Of a stretch of 64,000 nucleotides of DNA, positions 9,033-19,301 are shown piece after piece; position 1 is the stretch's first letter; each line of letters begins with the position of its first letter. Below the pieces are notes generated by a model that saw nothing but the letters and a program-made list of their open reading frames with translations, was not told the DNA's origin and made no database searches. Source of the stretch: Agrobacterium pusense (GTDB taxonomy: Bacteria > Pseudomonadota > Alphaproteobacteria > Rhizobiales > Rhizobiaceae); assembly GCF_900102105.1 (NCBI RefSeq), contig NZ_FNBB01000001.1:310001-374000 (forward strand), written 5' to 3'. The position numbers were made by a program, and so were the translations under genes.

Positions 9033-9959
9033 TTAAGCCTCCACGCCCTGCCCGCGATGAAACAGCTCCACCTGCATTTCAATCTGCCGTTTAAGATCAT
9101 CCTTGATGCTGGACGACGCGTTCAGCACCTCTTCCGACTTCAGGAAGTCCAGCACGCCGAAGCGGTGAACCGGAGGGCGCAGGAAAATGTGTGGCGGGCG
9201 CAGTCTGAGCTTCAGGGCAATCGCCGCCTGCATCATCAGCTGGCTGGCGCCGAACAGGCTTTCCAATCGGCTGGGCATGGTGGTTCCATCCCCTTCCGGG
9301 CCACCGACGACATCGACGCCGATAACGATATCGGCGTGATCCAGCAAATGCTCATAGGGAACCGGATTGAAGATACCGCCATCGATCATGATGCGGCCAT
9401 CGATACGAACAGGCATGAACAGCGCCGGAATGGCGGCTGAAGCCGCCAGCGCCTGGATGATCTCGCCGCTCTCGACCACCACTTCGGTCTGGGCGTAATA
9501 ATCCGTGGTTATCACTTTCAGCGGAATGGCGAGTTCGGAAAAATCCTTCGGCAACGCCTGTGGCATCAAGGCGTGGAGAATGAGTTCGAGATTGAACTGG
9601 CCGAGACGAAAACCGTCCACCGCATGGCGCATCGATGCCGGGCCGAGGCTCCAGAGCCGGTTGGCGACTGAGCCTTTGCGCCCCATGAGTTCTAGCGTGT
9701 ATTCGCGGATTTCGCGGCCAGACATGCCGGCCGCCATGCCCGCGCCGATGATGGAGCCGATGGACGAACCGGAAATTGCCACGGGCCGGATGCCGAGTTC
9801 GTCGAAAGCCTCGATAACGTTGATATGGCAGATGCCGCGTGCGCCGCCGCCGCCGAGCGCCAGTCCGAATGTCGGCTCATGATTGCCGGCACCATCGCCT
9901 TCGAGAACTTCTTCTCCGGCGCGGACGATCGTGACGCTTTCGTTCCCAGCCTGATCCAT
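9033..9959 (-). CDS. Patatin-like phospholipase family protein (RssA-like)
   Basis: A 308-residue protein with the patatin Ser-Asp dyad architecture: the glycine-rich oxyanion segment GGGGARG at residues 36-42, the nucleophile elbow GSSIG with Ser66, and a DGG motif in the middle (MIDGGIFNP) that supplies the catalytic Asp. Such proteins hydrolyse acyl-ester lipids, but the substrate here is unknown. I took the start at 9959 because the longer ORF to 10127 would overlap rsmD by 80 bp and adds an Arg/Ser-rich stretch unlike the family. It follows rsmD by 88 bp on the same strand. Confidence 0.87.
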   Translation of the reverse strand: MDQAGNESVTIVRAGEEVLEGDGAGNHEPTFGLALGGGGARGICHINVIEAFDELGIRPVAISGSSIGSIIGAGMAAGMSGREIREYTLELMGRKGSVANRLWSLGPASMRHAVDGFRLGQFNLELILHALMPQALPKDFSELAIPLKVITTDYYAQTEVVVESGEIIQALAASAAIPALFMPVRIDGRIMIDGGIFNPVPYEHLLDHADIVIGVDVVGGPEGDGTTMPSRLESLFGASQLMMQAAIALKLRLRPPHIFLRPPVHRFGVLDFLKSEEVLNASSSIKDDLKRQIEMQVELFHRGQGVEA

Positions 9960-10047
9960 GCGAAACACCCAAAACTGGTTACCACGGTGAAGGGGTCTGC
10001 CTATCCGGCAAACACGACAAGACCGTGGCGTGACGGGGCACTCCCCG

Positions 10048-10605
10048 TCAGGGCTCGTAGCGGTAGAAATGCATCTTCGTGTCGCCGAAGATGCGGCTTT
10101 CAAGCGGCTTGAACGCCGGATCGACATTGACCGTCACATCGCCACGCTCTTCCAGAATGGCAAGCGCGCCGGCGTTGAGCCAACCGCCACTATGGGCAGC
10201 CGCGAAAGCCTTTTCGCCATGGCCATAGCCATAAGGCGGATCGGCGAAAAGAAGATCGAACGGTTCGATATTGTTGACGCCGCCGAGCTTGGTGGCATCA
10301 CGCCGCAAGATGCGGGCGCGGCCATGCAGACCCAGCGCATCGATATTTTCCCAAAGCAGCCCCCTGCCCTCGACGCCGTTTTCGACGAAAAGCGCCACAC
10401 GACAGCCGCGCGAAAGCGCCTCCAGCCCGACCGCACCGGTTCCGGCGAAAACGTCCAGAACGCGCGTGCCATCCAGACTTTCCGGATAGGCATGGCTTAG
10501 AATGTTGAAGAGGCTTTCCCGCGTCCTGTCGATGGTCGGACGAATGGAATTTGTTTTCGGCGCGGCCAAGGTCCGGCCGCGGAACTCACCGCCTACGATC
10601 CGCAT
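10048..10605 (-). CDS. rsmD: 16S rRNA (guanine(966)-N(2))-methyltransferase
   Basis: A 185-residue RsmD that methylates G966 of 16S rRNA with S-adenosylmethionine. It begins with the characteristic MRIVGGEFRGR, has the SAM-binding DVFAGTGAVGLEALSRG at about residues 51-67, and the catalytic DPPY at 122-125. The start overlaps the 3' end of the upstream pseudouridine synthase gene by 20 bp, so two rRNA-modifying enzymes appear translationally coupled. Confidence 0.95.
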   Translation of the reverse strand: MRIVGGEFRGRTLAAPKTNSIRPTIDRTRESLFNILSHAYPESLDGTRVLDVFAGTGAVGLEALSRGCRVALFVENGVEGRGLLWENIDALGLHGRARILRRDATKLGGVNNIEPFDLLFADPPYGYGHGEKAFAAAHSGGWLNAGALAILEERGDVTVNVDPAFKPLESRIFGDTKMHFYRYEP

Positions 10606-12529
10606 TACGTGTCATTCCCCTGCCTCCAGAAGGTTTGCCACCCGGGCCCTTGCCGCCCGGCTTATTACCGCCGGGGCCCTTGCCGCCAGCGCCTTTTCCG
10701 GAAAACCCCGAACGTTCGCCACGCTCGCCCGATTTTCCGAAGGACGGCTTGCCAAAGCCGGGTTTGCCGCCCGGCTTGCCGCCGCGGGGCTTGTCACCCG
10801 CTGGCCGCTCGCCACGGGCGCGATCACCGTCGTCACGGGATCTGTCGCGGAACGGACGGTCACCAGCGGGTCTTTCCCCCCGGGCGGTGCGATCGCCGAA
10901 ACTCTTTTCGCCACGTGGGCGGTCGCTGCGCGGACGGTCACCGTCTTCGCGCGGGCGGTCACGGAAGGGCCGGTCGCCAAAGGGTTTGTCGCCCCGGGCC
11001 GGACGGTCACCAAACGGCTTGGCACCACGCGGGCGGTCGCCATCTTCACGGGGACGGTCGCGGAACGGCCGATCGCCGAACGACTTGCCGCCGCGTCCGC
11101 CACGATCGCCAAAATTCTTCTCGCCACGTGCGGAGCGATCGCCACGGCCCTGCCCGCGGTCATCGTCGCGGGTGGGTTCGGAACGAATCCACTCACCGTC
11201 TTCATCGGCATGGCGCACGAGGCTGCGGCGGGCTTCGTCCTGCGCAGAAGGCTTCTTGAACAGGCTTTCCGCCTCAGCACGGGCCGAAAACTTGCGTTCC
11301 TTGCCGTCACGGGTCGGCTTCGCACCAGGCGCCATCCAGACATTGGCCGTGCGGCTTGTGCCGGCAGGCTGGCGGGGGCGTCGGTCGTCACCCTCGTCCT
11401 CGGTGCGGCCCTTGGCGCCGAATTTTCCGGCAGGCTTGGAGCCGAACTTGCCGGCGGGCTTGTCGCCCCGCTTGGTGTCGAGGCGGCCAAGCGCCTTTTC
11501 ACGGCGGTCCTCGGACTTGCCGCCTTTTTCGAAGCGCGGCTTGCCTTCCGGCGCATCGCTCTTTGCCCATTCGGCCTTCGCGGGCCGCTTCGGCGCGTTG
11601 TCTTCCTCGTCCTCAACGGGGGCATTGTAGATCGGCGCATCGAAATTGGCGCCCGCCTGTTCGATCAAGCGCGGGCCGAGCTGGTCGCGCAGCATCCGGC
11701 CACGCACTTCCAGCACCTTGCCTTCGGGCAGATCGCCGAGCTGGAACGGACCGTAGGAAACGCGGATCAGACGGTTGACCTCGAGGCCGAGCGCGCCGAG
11801 CACGTTCTTGATCTCGCGGTTCTTGCCTTCGCGCAGGCCCATGCTGATCCAGACGTTGTGGCCCTGGGTACGGTCAAGCGTGGCGTCGATCGCGCCGTAG
11901 AGCACGCCATCGACGGCGATGCCTTCCTTCAGCTTGTCGAGCGCCGCCTGATCCACCTCACCATGGGCGCGCACGCGGTAACGGCGCAGCCAGCCGGTGG
12001 TCGGCAATTCCAGAACGCGGGAAAGACCGCCATCATTGGTAAGCAGCAGCAAGCCTTCGGTATTGATATCGAGGCGGCCGATGGAGAGGACGCGCGGCAG
12101 GTCGCTCGGCAGATTGTCGAAAACGGTCGGGCGGCCTTCCGGGTCGGAATTGGTGGTCACCAGACCGGCGGGCTTGTGATAAAGCCACAGCCGCGTGCGC
12201 TCGGCGCCGCGAATCGGCATGCCATCCACTTCGATCTTGTCCGACAGCGTGGCGTTGACGACAGGCGTATCCAGCTTGACGCCGTTCAGCGACACGCGGC
12301 CCTCCATGATCATGCGCTCGACATCGCGGCGCGAAGCCACGCCGGCGCGCGCCATGATCTTGGAAATGCGCTCGGGCTTCGAGGCGCCAACGGTTTCCGG
12401 CACCGGGGCGGCCTTTGCCTCGGCAGGTTTCTTTTCGCGCTCGGCTGCAGGTTTGCCGGGGCCTTTCGGCTTCCTGTCTCGGCTAAATGTCTTGCCGCCG
12501 TCACGCTTCGGCTTGTCTTTAAAAGTCAT
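10586..12529 (-). CDS. RsuA/RluB-family rRNA pseudouridine synthase with long disordered Arg/Gly/Asp-rich tail
   Basis: A protein of about 647 residues. After a basic N-terminus, an S4 RNA-binding domain (about 54-105, ERISKIMARAGVASRRDVE) is followed by the RsuA-type catalytic domain with GRLDINTEGLLLLTND and its catalytic Asp at about residue 154. The enzyme part ends near residue 300. The remaining 340 residues are low-complexity, with repeats built on GDRPFRDRPREDGDRPR, GERPAGD and GGKGPGG. The family normally spans 230-330 residues, so the tail is exceptional. I chose the ATG at 12529 (MTFKDKP) because the longer ORF runs into divergent tadA. Target position (23S or 16S) is not decidable from sequence. 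Confidence 0.88.
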   Translation of the reverse strand: MTFKDKPKRDGGKTFSRDRKPKGPGKPAAEREKKPAEAKAAPVPETVGASKPERISKIMARAGVASRRDVERMIMEGRVSLNGVKLDTPVVNATLSDKIEVDGMPIRGAERTRLWLYHKPAGLVTTNSDPEGRPTVFDNLPSDLPRVLSIGRLDINTEGLLLLTNDGGLSRVLELPTTGWLRRYRVRAHGEVDQAALDKLKEGIAVDGVLYGAIDATLDRTQGHNVWISMGLREGKNREIKNVLGALGLEVNRLIRVSYGPFQLGDLPEGKVLEVRGRMLRDQLGPRLIEQAGANFDAPIYNAPVEDEEDNAPKRPAKAEWAKSDAPEGKPRFEKGGKSEDRREKALGRLDTKRGDKPAGKFGSKPAGKFGAKGRTEDEGDDRRPRQPAGTSRTANVWMAPGAKPTRDGKERKFSARAEAESLFKKPSAQDEARRSLVRHADEDGEWIRSEPTRDDDRGQGRGDRSARGEKNFGDRGGRGGKSFGDRPFRDRPREDGDRPRGAKPFGDRPARGDKPFGDRPFRDRPREDGDRPRSDRPRGEKSFGDRTARGERPAGDRPFRDRSRDDGDRARGERPAGDKPRGGKPGGKPGFGKPSFGKSGERGERSGFSGKGAGGKGPGGNKPGGKGPGGKPSGGRGMTRNADRRR

Positions 12530-12600
12530 TTGCTGTTTGCCTGTTGTTTGGGCTGTCCTATCAGGTCCAAGCACAAGGGTTAAGAGGAAATTGAAACGCA

Positions 12601-13059
12601 ATGGCCGAAAGGACGCATTTCATGGAGCTGGCGCTTTGGGAAGCCCGTGCCGCCGGCGAGCGGCAGGAGGTTCCGATCGGCGCCGTACTGGTACTGGACG
12701 GTCGCGTCATTGCCCGTTCCGGCAACCGCACCCGTGAATTGAACGATGTGACGGCGCATGCTGAAATCGCCGTGATCCGTATGGCCTGCGAGGCGCTGGG
12801 ACAGGAACGCCTGCCCGGTGCCGATCTCTATGTGACACTGGAGCCTTGCACCATGTGCGCGGCGGCAATTTCATTTGCCCGTATCCGTCGGCTCTATTAT
12901 GGCGCGCAAGACCCGAAGGGCGGTGCAGTGGAGAGTGGCGTGCGGTTCTTCAGCCAGCCGACATGCCATCATGCGCCGGATGTTTATTCGGGACTGGCGG
13001 AAAGTGAAAGTGCTGACATCCTGCGGCAATTTTTCCGCGGGAAACGTCTCGACGACTGA
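12601..13059 (+). CDS. tadA: tRNA-specific adenosine deaminase
   Basis: A 152-residue zinc deaminase that converts A34 to inosine in the wobble position of tRNA-Arg(ACG). The zinc site is complete: HAE at residues 53-55, with Glu55 as proton shuttle, and PCTMC at 82-86. The substrate-loop sequence downstream (FARIRRLYYGAQDPKGGA) is typical of TadA rather than of free-nucleobase deaminases. It is divergent from the pseudouridine synthase, 71 bp apart, so the shared gap should hold both promoters. Confidence 0.93.
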   Translation: MAERTHFMELALWEARAAGERQEVPIGAVLVLDGRVIARSGNRTRELNDVTAHAEIAVIRMACEALGQERLPGADLYVTLEPCTMCAAAISFARIRRLYYGAQDPKGGAVESGVRFFSQPTCHHAPDVYSGLAESESADILRQFFRGKRLDD

Positions 13060-13109
13060 GCGACTCGCGGGAGGCGTAAGCCTTCCCGCCAGCCATCAAC
13101 CATTCGCGA

Positions 13110-13751
13110 TTACTGGAAGGGGTTCCACCAGCTCTTGCCGGTGCCGGCCATTGCCGCTTCTTTCTTGCGGCGCTTTTCCTTTTTCTGCTCCGGCTCGCCG
13201 AGATCGGTCAGCTGATCCTGCGGAACGCTGCGATATTCGGCCGGCGGATCGGTGAGGAACTTGCGCTGGGCGTTGACCACAGAGCCGCCCTGGGCTTCGG
13301 CCTTGGCCTTGCGGAAGGCTTCCCACTTCTGGCTTTCGGTCATCTGACCGGCGGTGCCGTTGCCGGCGAGCAGCGGCGAACGATAATGCGGGTTGTTCTT
13401 GTTGGCATCCGCCTCATCGCGCAGGCGTTCGCGGGTTTCTTCCGGCGATTCGACCCATTGCGGGTTGTTTTCGCGGCTCGCCATGTTCTGCTGCGGCTGA
13501 GCCAGCTGCTCGGCACGGGCCTGGGCGGGAACGACGAGGCCCGGGCGAGGACCATATTTCAGGTTGCGCTTGGTCTGGTCGCCGGTGATCGAGGTTGCGT
13601 TGCCGAGATCGTCGACAAGCTGTTCGGCTGCCGTCTTGCCCGTACCGTAGGTCGGGCTCGTGCACGCGCCGAGCAGCACGCCTATCGTCGTGACGCCAAC
13701 CACCGTGCGAAACATGCCCAAACCCTGCGCATTACCCTGCATCGTCTTCAT
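13110..13751 (-). CDS. Putative lipoprotein, rhizobial conserved hypothetical
   Basis: A 213-residue protein with a type II signal sequence: hydrophobic residues 14-27 followed by the lipobox LLGAC, with Cys30 as the lipidation site. The mature part is hydrophilic, rich in Gln, Asn, Glu and Lys, contains no recognised enzymatic domain, and ends WWNPFQ. I chose the ATG at 13751 because a strong GGAAGGG lies 5 bases upstream. The ORF continues to 14090 but would overlap ileS. It lies 142 bp after ileS on the same strand. The role is unknown. Confidence 0.8.
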   Translation of the reverse strand: MKTMQGNAQGLGMFRTVVGVTTIGVLLGACTSPTYGTGKTAAEQLVDDLGNATSITGDQTKRNLKYGPRPGLVVPAQARAEQLAQPQQNMASRENNPQWVESPEETRERLRDEADANKNNPHYRSPLLAGNGTAGQMTESQKWEAFRKAKAEAQGGSVVNAQRKFLTDPPAEYRSVPQDQLTDLGEPEQKKEKRRKKEAAMAGTGKSWWNPFQ

Positions 13752-13893
13752 TGAAACCCTTCCAGCCGTCCGTCCCACTTCGCCAGACATCGTCTTTCGG
13801 CAGGCGGCAGCCCGCATTGCCCTGTAAATCCGGCCATTTTCAGGCAGGTGTACCGGATGAAGAGGCAAAGCGCAATTCATCCGGCCATTTTCA

Positions 13894-16797
13894 TTATGCC
13901 AGGGCCGCAAGCTCGCGCAGGGCGGCCGCATCGCGCGCCGAGACATCGGGATAATCCGGATCGGACCCGACATCGGTGGTGATGCGCCACGAACGCGCGC
14001 ATTTTTCACCTTCCGCGAGCTTCTGCTCGACCACGACCTTCGGAACTTCCGGCAGGCGGAAACCGTCGGCAGGGCCTTCGTCACCCACAACCGTGATGGC
14101 CGAGGTGATGCAGATTTCGGCGAAGTCCTGATCCTTCAGCGCGGCCAGAAGATCGGCGTCGGCGATGTGGACGACCGGAGCCGCTTCCAGCGAAGAACCG
14201 ATGCGCTTTTCACGGCGCTCGACTTCAAGCGCGCCCGTCACGACGGTGCGGACCTTGCGGATTTTTTCCCACTTCGCTTCCAGCGCATCATTCTTCCAGT
14301 TTTCCGGGATTTCCGGGAACTGGGCGAGATGCACAGACTCCGCATCCGGGTAGCGCGACAGCCACGCTTCTTCCGTGGTGAAGGGCAGCATGGGGGCAAG
14401 CCACGTCACCAGGCAATCGAACAGCTTGGCGATGACCGACAGGGCCGCGCGACGCTTCAGTGACGACGGCGCGTCGCAATACAGCGTGTCCTTGCGGACG
14501 TCGAAATAGAAGGCCGAAAGCTCGACATTGGCAAAGTCGATCAGCGCACGGGTGATCTTCTTGAACTCGAAGCCGTCATAACCTTCGCGAACAACGCCAT
14601 CCAGTTCGGACAGGCGATGCAGCACCAGCTTTTCCAGCTCCGGCAGATCGTCATAGGCGATCTCCTCACCCTTGTAATGGGCGAGCGTACCGAGCATCCA
14701 GCGGATGGTGTTGCGCAGCTTGCGATAGGCATCGACATTGGTCTGGATGATGGCCTTGCCGAGGCGCTGGTCTTCCCAGTAATCCGTGGTCATCACCCAC
14801 AGGCGCAGGATATCGGCACCCGACTGGCTCATGACTTCCTGCGGAGCAACCACGTTGCCGAGCGACTTCGACTGTTTGCGCCCCTGCTCGTCCATGGTGA
14901 AACCGTGGGTCACAACGGCATTGTAAGGCGCACGGCCGCGCGTCGCGCAGCTTTCGAGCAGCGACGAATGGAACCAGCCGCGATGCTGGTCGGAGCCTTC
15001 GAGATAGACATCCGCCGGCCACTTCAAGTCCGGGCGGTCTTCCAGCGTGAAGGTGTGAGTGCAGCCGCTGTCGAACCAGACGTCGAGGATGTCCATGACC
15101 TGCTGCCACTTGGCATGGTCGTGGTCATTGCCGAGGAAGCGTTCCTTGGCGCCTTCGGCGAACCAGGCATCCGCGCCTTCGGCCTCGAAAGCCTCGAGGA
15201 TGCGGGCGTTGACGGCCTCGTCGACCAGAACTTCACCTTTCTCGTCGGCGAAGACGGCGATCGGCACGCCCCAGCTGCGCTGGCGCGACAGAACCCAGTC
15301 CGGGCGGCCTTCGATCATGGCGCGCAGGCGGTTCTGGCCGGAAGCCGGCACGAAGCGGGTCTGGTCGATGGCGGAAAGCGAACGGGAGCGCAGCGTCGTG
15401 CCGTCACCCAGTTCCTTGTCCATATAGACGAACCATTGCGGCGTGTTGCGGAAGATGACAGGCTTCTTGGAGCGCCAGCTATGCGGATAGCTGTGCTTCA
15501 GACGGCCGCGGGCAAACAGGTTGTTTTCCGCGATCAGCGCCTTGATGACTCGGTCATTGGCGTCACCCTTCTTGCCGTTATCGTCCATGACACGGGCGGC
15601 ACCGCCTTCGGCCGACGGGCCGAAACCGGGGGCGTCTTCGGTGTAGAAACCGTCATCGCCGACCGTGAACGGGATCTTGGAGGAGATACCGCGCGCTTCC
15701 AGATCGCGCGCCTGCGCCATCCACGCGTCAAAGTCCTCGCGGCCATGGCCGGGGGCTGTGTGCACGAAGCCGGTACCCGCATCGTCTGTGACGTGATCGC
15801 CATCGAGAACCGGAACAGGGAAGGTGTAACCCAGCGATGCCAGCGGGTGGGCGCAGGTGACACCGGCGAGCTCCTCCGCCTTCACATCGCGCAGGCGTGT
15901 GAATTCGAGCTTCGCCTTGGCAAAGCATTCGGCTGCCAGCTTGTCTGCGAAGACGAGCTTTTCGCCCGGCTGCGGCCCGAAATCATTGGCCGCCGCCGTG
16001 ACCTCATAAAGGCCATAGGCGATGCGTGACGAAAACGAGATGGCGCGGTTGCCGGGGATCGTCCACGGCGTGGTCGTCCAGATGACGATGGAAGCGCCGT
16101 CAAGCTCCGCAGAGCCTTCAACGACCGGGAACTTCACCCAGATCGTGTCACTCTCGACGTCATGATATTCGACTTCCGCTTCCGCCAGCGCCGTGCGCTC
16201 CACGACCGACCACATGATCGGCTTGGAACCGCGGTAGAGCTGGCCGCTCTTGGCGATCTTCAAAAGTTCGCCGGCGATGCGGGCTTCCGCGTGGAAATTC
16301 ATCGTCGTGTAGGGGTTTTCGAAGTCACCCTCGATGCCGAGGCGCTTGAACTCCTCCGACTGGACCTTGATCCAGCCGGCCGCAAACTCACGGCACTCCT
16401 TGCGGAATTCGTTGACCGGAACCTCGTCCTTGTTCTTGCCCTTGGCGCGGTAGGCTTCCTCGATCTTCCATTCGATCGGCAGGCCATGGCAATCCCAGCC
16501 GGGCACGTAATTGGCGTCGTAACCGCGCATCTGGAACGAGCGGGTGATGACGTCCTTCAGGATCTTGTTCAGCGCATGGCCGATATGGATGTTGCCGTTG
16601 GCATAGGGCGGGCCGTCATGCAGCACGAATTTCTCGCGGCCGGCGGCCGAGGCGCGCAGCTTCTTGTAGAGACCCATTTCCTGCCAGCGCTTCACCGTTT
16701 CCGGTTCTTTCTGCGGCAGGCCGGCGCGCATCGGAAAATCCGTCTGCGGAAGATAGAGGGTGGTGGAGTAGTCCAGTTTTTCTGCGGTGTCGCTCAT
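13894..16797 (-). CDS. ileS: Isoleucyl-tRNA synthetase
   Basis: A class I aminoacyl-tRNA synthetase of about 967 residues. HIGH lies within [15 protein letters not shown] near residues 65-78, and the second signature is KQSKS at about 641-645, a variant of KMSKS. The editing (CP1) domain fills the space between. The C-terminal zinc module is degenerate: only one Cys remains in CARSW, and the partner cysteines seen in many bacterial IleS proteins are missing. Two start ATGs, 16803 and 16797, are possible. I prefer MSDTAEK at 16797, but neither has a strong ribosome-binding site. Confidence 0.95.
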   Translation of the reverse strand: MSDTAEKLDYSTTLYLPQTDFPMRAGLPQKEPETVKRWQEMGLYKKLRASAAGREKFVLHDGPPYANGNIHIGHALNKILKDVITRSFQMRGYDANYVPGWDCHGLPIEWKIEEAYRAKGKNKDEVPVNEFRKECREFAAGWIKVQSEEFKRLGIEGDFENPYTTMNFHAEARIAGELLKIAKSGQLYRGSKPIMWSVVERTALAEAEVEYHDVESDTIWVKFPVVEGSAELDGASIVIWTTTPWTIPGNRAISFSSRIAYGLYEVTAAANDFGPQPGEKLVFADKLAAECFAKAKLEFTRLRDVKAEELAGVTCAHPLASLGYTFPVPVLDGDHVTDDAGTGFVHTAPGHGREDFDAWMAQARDLEARGISSKIPFTVGDDGFYTEDAPGFGPSAEGGAARVMDDNGKKGDANDRVIKALIAENNLFARGRLKHSYPHSWRSKKPVIFRNTPQWFVYMDKELGDGTTLRSRSLSAIDQTRFVPASGQNRLRAMIEGRPDWVLSRQRSWGVPIAVFADEKGEVLVDEAVNARILEAFEAEGADAWFAEGAKERFLGNDHDHAKWQQVMDILDVWFDSGCTHTFTLEDRPDLKWPADVYLEGSDQHRGWFHSSLLESCATRGRAPYNAVVTHGFTMDEQGRKQSKSLGNVVAPQEVMSQSGADILRLWVMTTDYWEDQRLGKAIIQTNVDAYRKLRNTIRWMLGTLAHYKGEEIAYDDLPELEKLVLHRLSELDGVVREGYDGFEFKKITRALIDFANVELSAFYFDVRKDTLYCDAPSSLKRRAALSVIAKLFDCLVTWLAPMLPFTTEEAWLSRYPDAESVHLAQFPEIPENWKNDALEAKWEKIRKVRTVVTGALEVERREKRIGSSLEAAPVVHIADADLLAALKDQDFAEICITSAITVVGDEGPADGFRLPEVPKVVVEQKLAEGEKCARSWRITTDVGSDPDYPDVSARDAAALRELAALA

Positions 16798-17077
16798 GAT
16801 CATACCGTTGTTGCGCGCCGTGCGGGCCGCGCCATATCAATTGCAAAGAGGGCAAATTCGGAAAGCGCCACGTCCGTCTGTCACAGAAGCGCCAAAATCC
16901 CGGACCTTCCGGCTCTCTCAGAGCGGGCGGAAGGCCGGGCCAATAATTCGGCCAATCTGAACTGCAAATTTCAACCGGTATTGGGACATGGCCGGTTGTT
17001 TATGCGGTTTTCCGGTAAAAAGGAAGAGAAAAGCGACGGCAAGGGGCGGGCGAATAAGGACATGCCCCACAGCTTGC

Positions 17078-18058
17078 TCAAAACGCGATCTTCGCATCCA
17101 CTTCGCTCAGCGGCTGCACACCCGACAGCATCGCCCTCGCCTCTTCTTCATCCCGCTTGATCTGCGCCACGAGCGGATCGAGACCATCGAATTTCAACTC
17201 ATCGCGCAGATGCCCGAAGAAAGAGACCGAGCAGACCTCGCCATAGAGATCGCTCGAAAAATCGAAGACGAAGGTTTCGAGCAACGCCGCGCCGTTGTCC
17301 GTGACCGTCGGGCGATAACCGAAGCTCGCCACGCCGTCGCGGATCGAGCCATCGGGGCGGCGGAAGCGGACGGCATAGATGCCGGCCTTCAGTTCCGTTT
17401 CCGGCGCCAGCGCCATGTTGGCGGTGGGGTAACCCAGCGTGCGGCCAAGCTTCTGGCCGCCGATGACTTCGCTTTCCACCGTGAAACGGTAACCAAGCAG
17501 GCCTGCGGCGCCCGCCACATCACCCTCGCACAGAAGCGAGCGTATCCGGCTGGAAGAGACGACATCCGCGCCCTCGTCGCGGAAAGCGTCCACTAGCGTC
17601 ACATCGAAGCCATGGCGTTTTCCGGCTTCCATCAGGAATGCCGGCCCACCTTCCCGGCCCTTGCCGAAATGGAAATCGAAACCGGTGACGACGGCGCTCG
17701 CATGCAGCCAGTCAATCAGGATGGACTGGACGAACTCTTCCGCCGAGCGCTGCGAAAACTCGCGGTCGAACGGATATTCGATAACCGAGCGGAAACCGAT
17801 GGCCTCAAGGATGCGCGCCTTCAATGGCGCAGGCGTGAGGCGAAAGACCGGCGTATCGGGCCTGAACACGGAACGGGGATGCGGCTCGAAGGTCAGCACC
17901 AGCGCGGGGACGCCGCGGGCTTCCGCCAGTTCCAGCGCGCGATCCAGCACGGCCCGGTGGCCGCGATGCACGCCATCGAAATTGCCGATGGCGACGACGC
18001 CGCCACGAAGAGCTTCGGGCAGCGGCTCTTTTTTTTCATTGCGGTGAAAGACGGTCAT
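17078..18058 (-). CDS. ribF: Bifunctional riboflavin kinase/FAD synthetase
   Basis: A 326-residue RibF that makes FMN from riboflavin and FAD from FMN. The N-terminal adenylyltransferase domain has GNFDGVHRGH at residues 25-34 and the SSSRIRSLL motif near 165. The C-terminal riboflavin-kinase barrel begins around 185 with the LGYPTANM motif. It is upstream of ileS on the same strand with a gap of about 280 bp that shows no ORF or clear terminator. Confidence 0.95.
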   Translation of the reverse strand: MTVFHRNEKKEPLPEALRGGVVAIGNFDGVHRGHRAVLDRALELAEARGVPALVLTFEPHPRSVFRPDTPVFRLTPAPLKARILEAIGFRSVIEYPFDREFSQRSAEEFVQSILIDWLHASAVVTGFDFHFGKGREGGPAFLMEAGKRHGFDVTLVDAFRDEGADVVSSSRIRSLLCEGDVAGAAGLLGYRFTVESEVIGGQKLGRTLGYPTANMALAPETELKAGIYAVRFRRPDGSIRDGVASFGYRPTVTDNGAALLETFVFDFSSDLYGEVCSVSFFGHLRDELKFDGLDPLVAQIKRDEEEARAMLSGVQPLSEVDAKIAF

Positions 18059-18115
18059 GACAGTCGATCCATTCCAGCGCCAGCTATTCCCGAGGCGAGA
18101 CGTAGAAATGCGTCC

Positions 18116-18964
18116 TCAGGCAAGTCGGGGCATCCACCAGCCGGGTGAAGCGCCCTGCCCCTTGAGATAGGCATTGAGAAGCGCCTCGTCCGTCTGGCCG
18201 TTCAGCGTATATTCGGCGACGTGAATACCGCCGCTGATATAAAGAAGGTTGAGACCGCTCGCAATCGCGCCCTTCACATCCGTCGGCATGCCGTCACCGA
18301 TGGCGAGAACGCGATCCTTGGCGAAGGCGCCGCGCACTTCCTTGGCCGCTGCAAGGCAGGCCTCATAGATCGGCGCATGCGGCTTTCCGGCGATGCGAAC
18401 CTCGCCGCCAAGCTGTTCGTAATAGGCGGCCATGGCGCCGGCGCAGGGAATGATGCGCTCGCCGCGCTCCACCACCAGATCCGGGTTGGCGCAGATCATC
18501 GGCACGTTGCGGGCAATAAAGCCCTTAAGCATTTCGGTATAGTCCTCCGGCGTCTCCGTCTCGTCGTCGAAGAAGCCGGTGCAGACCACGGAGTCCGCGT
18601 CGGCCTCGCCAACCACCTCGACATCGAGACCCTCCAACAGCGGCATATCCCGCTGCGGTCCCAGCAGGAAGACTTTTCTGGGGCCTTCCGCGATCAGGCC
18701 ACGCGTTACATCGCCCGAGGTGACGATGCGGTCATAGGCCTCGTCGGGCACGCCGAGCACACGCAGCTGGGCGATGACGCCGGGCGCGGGACGCGGTGAA
18801 TTGGTGATGAGAACCACGGTCTTGCCGGCCTCGCGCGCGCTTCTCAGGGCAATGGCCGCGTCCGGAAAGGCGCTGACGCCATTGTGCAGCACGCCCCAGA
18901 CATCCGACAGGATAACGTCGAACCCATCAGTGATTTCGCCGAGAGTTTGAATGCGGTGGGCCAT
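18116..18964 (-). CDS. TIGR01459-type HAD-IIA phosphatase
   Basis: A 282-residue HAD-superfamily protein. Motif I is LSDVWGVLHNG near residue 20, the TNSPRP motif II follows at about 55, and the C-terminal GDGMPTDVKGA supplies motif IV. The large cap after motif II is that of the NagD/HAD-IIA subclass, and the overall form matches the TIGR01459 family common next to ribF in alphaproteobacteria. The substrate is unknown. The start at 18964 (MAHRIQT) has GGAAAG 6 bases upstream; the ORF extends to 19135 without family similarity. It lies 57 bp upstream of ribF. Confidence 0.87.
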   Translation of the reverse strand: MAHRIQTLGEITDGFDVILSDVWGVLHNGVSAFPDAAIALRSAREAGKTVVLITNSPRPAPGVIAQLRVLGVPDEAYDRIVTSGDVTRGLIAEGPRKVFLLGPQRDMPLLEGLDVEVVGEADADSVVCTGFFDDETETPEDYTEMLKGFIARNVPMICANPDLVVERGERIIPCAGAMAAYYEQLGGEVRIAGKPHAPIYEACLAAAKEVRGAFAKDRVLAIGDGMPTDVKGAIASGLNLLYISGGIHVAEYTLNGQTDEALLNAYLKGQGASPGWWMPRLA

Positions 18965-19087
18965 GAGATGCTTTCCGGATGCGAGAAGAGTGTGTGCGTC
19001 ACATCGCAAAGCGGGACGCCGATGGCAAGGAAAAAAGCGCCGCCGGTCCGGGCTTCGGACTGAACGGAATGGCGCGTCACACTCGAC

Positions 19088-19177
19088 GTCATCCTCAGGC
19101 TTATCCCGCGCACCCAAACCCGTCACGAAAATCAATGCGTTGTCAGATCATATTCACGGGACAAGCCTGAGGAAGAC
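19088..19177. repeat. Palindromic intergenic element (GTCATCCTCAGGC family)
   Basis: A 23-nt left arm (19088-19110) pairs with a right arm (19155-19177) at 20 of 23 positions. The arm sequence resembles that of the element at 56287-56373, so both probably belong to one repeat family. It lies between the HAD-IIA gene and the groESL promoter. Confidence 0.75.
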
Positions 19178-19301
19178 AGCGGCGCGCTTTTCGAGCCTTC
19201 CAGCCTCCCGATGTGAAGCTTCATAGCATCGCGCAGACATAGAAATTCCTGTCATGGAACGCTGGTAACCATAAGCCATGAAATTTTTCAGACAGGGCGT
19301 T

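Noticed and set aside
10502..12583. 693-residue open frame antisense to the pseudouridine synthase gene
   Set aside because: It mirrors the GC-rich codon pattern of the sense gene and its repeat tail. The sense frame has clear S4 and RsuA motifs and the antisense protein has none.
14617..16029. 470-residue open frame on the plus strand across ileS
   Set aside because: A shadow of ileS, whose HIGH and KQSKS motifs support the minus strand.
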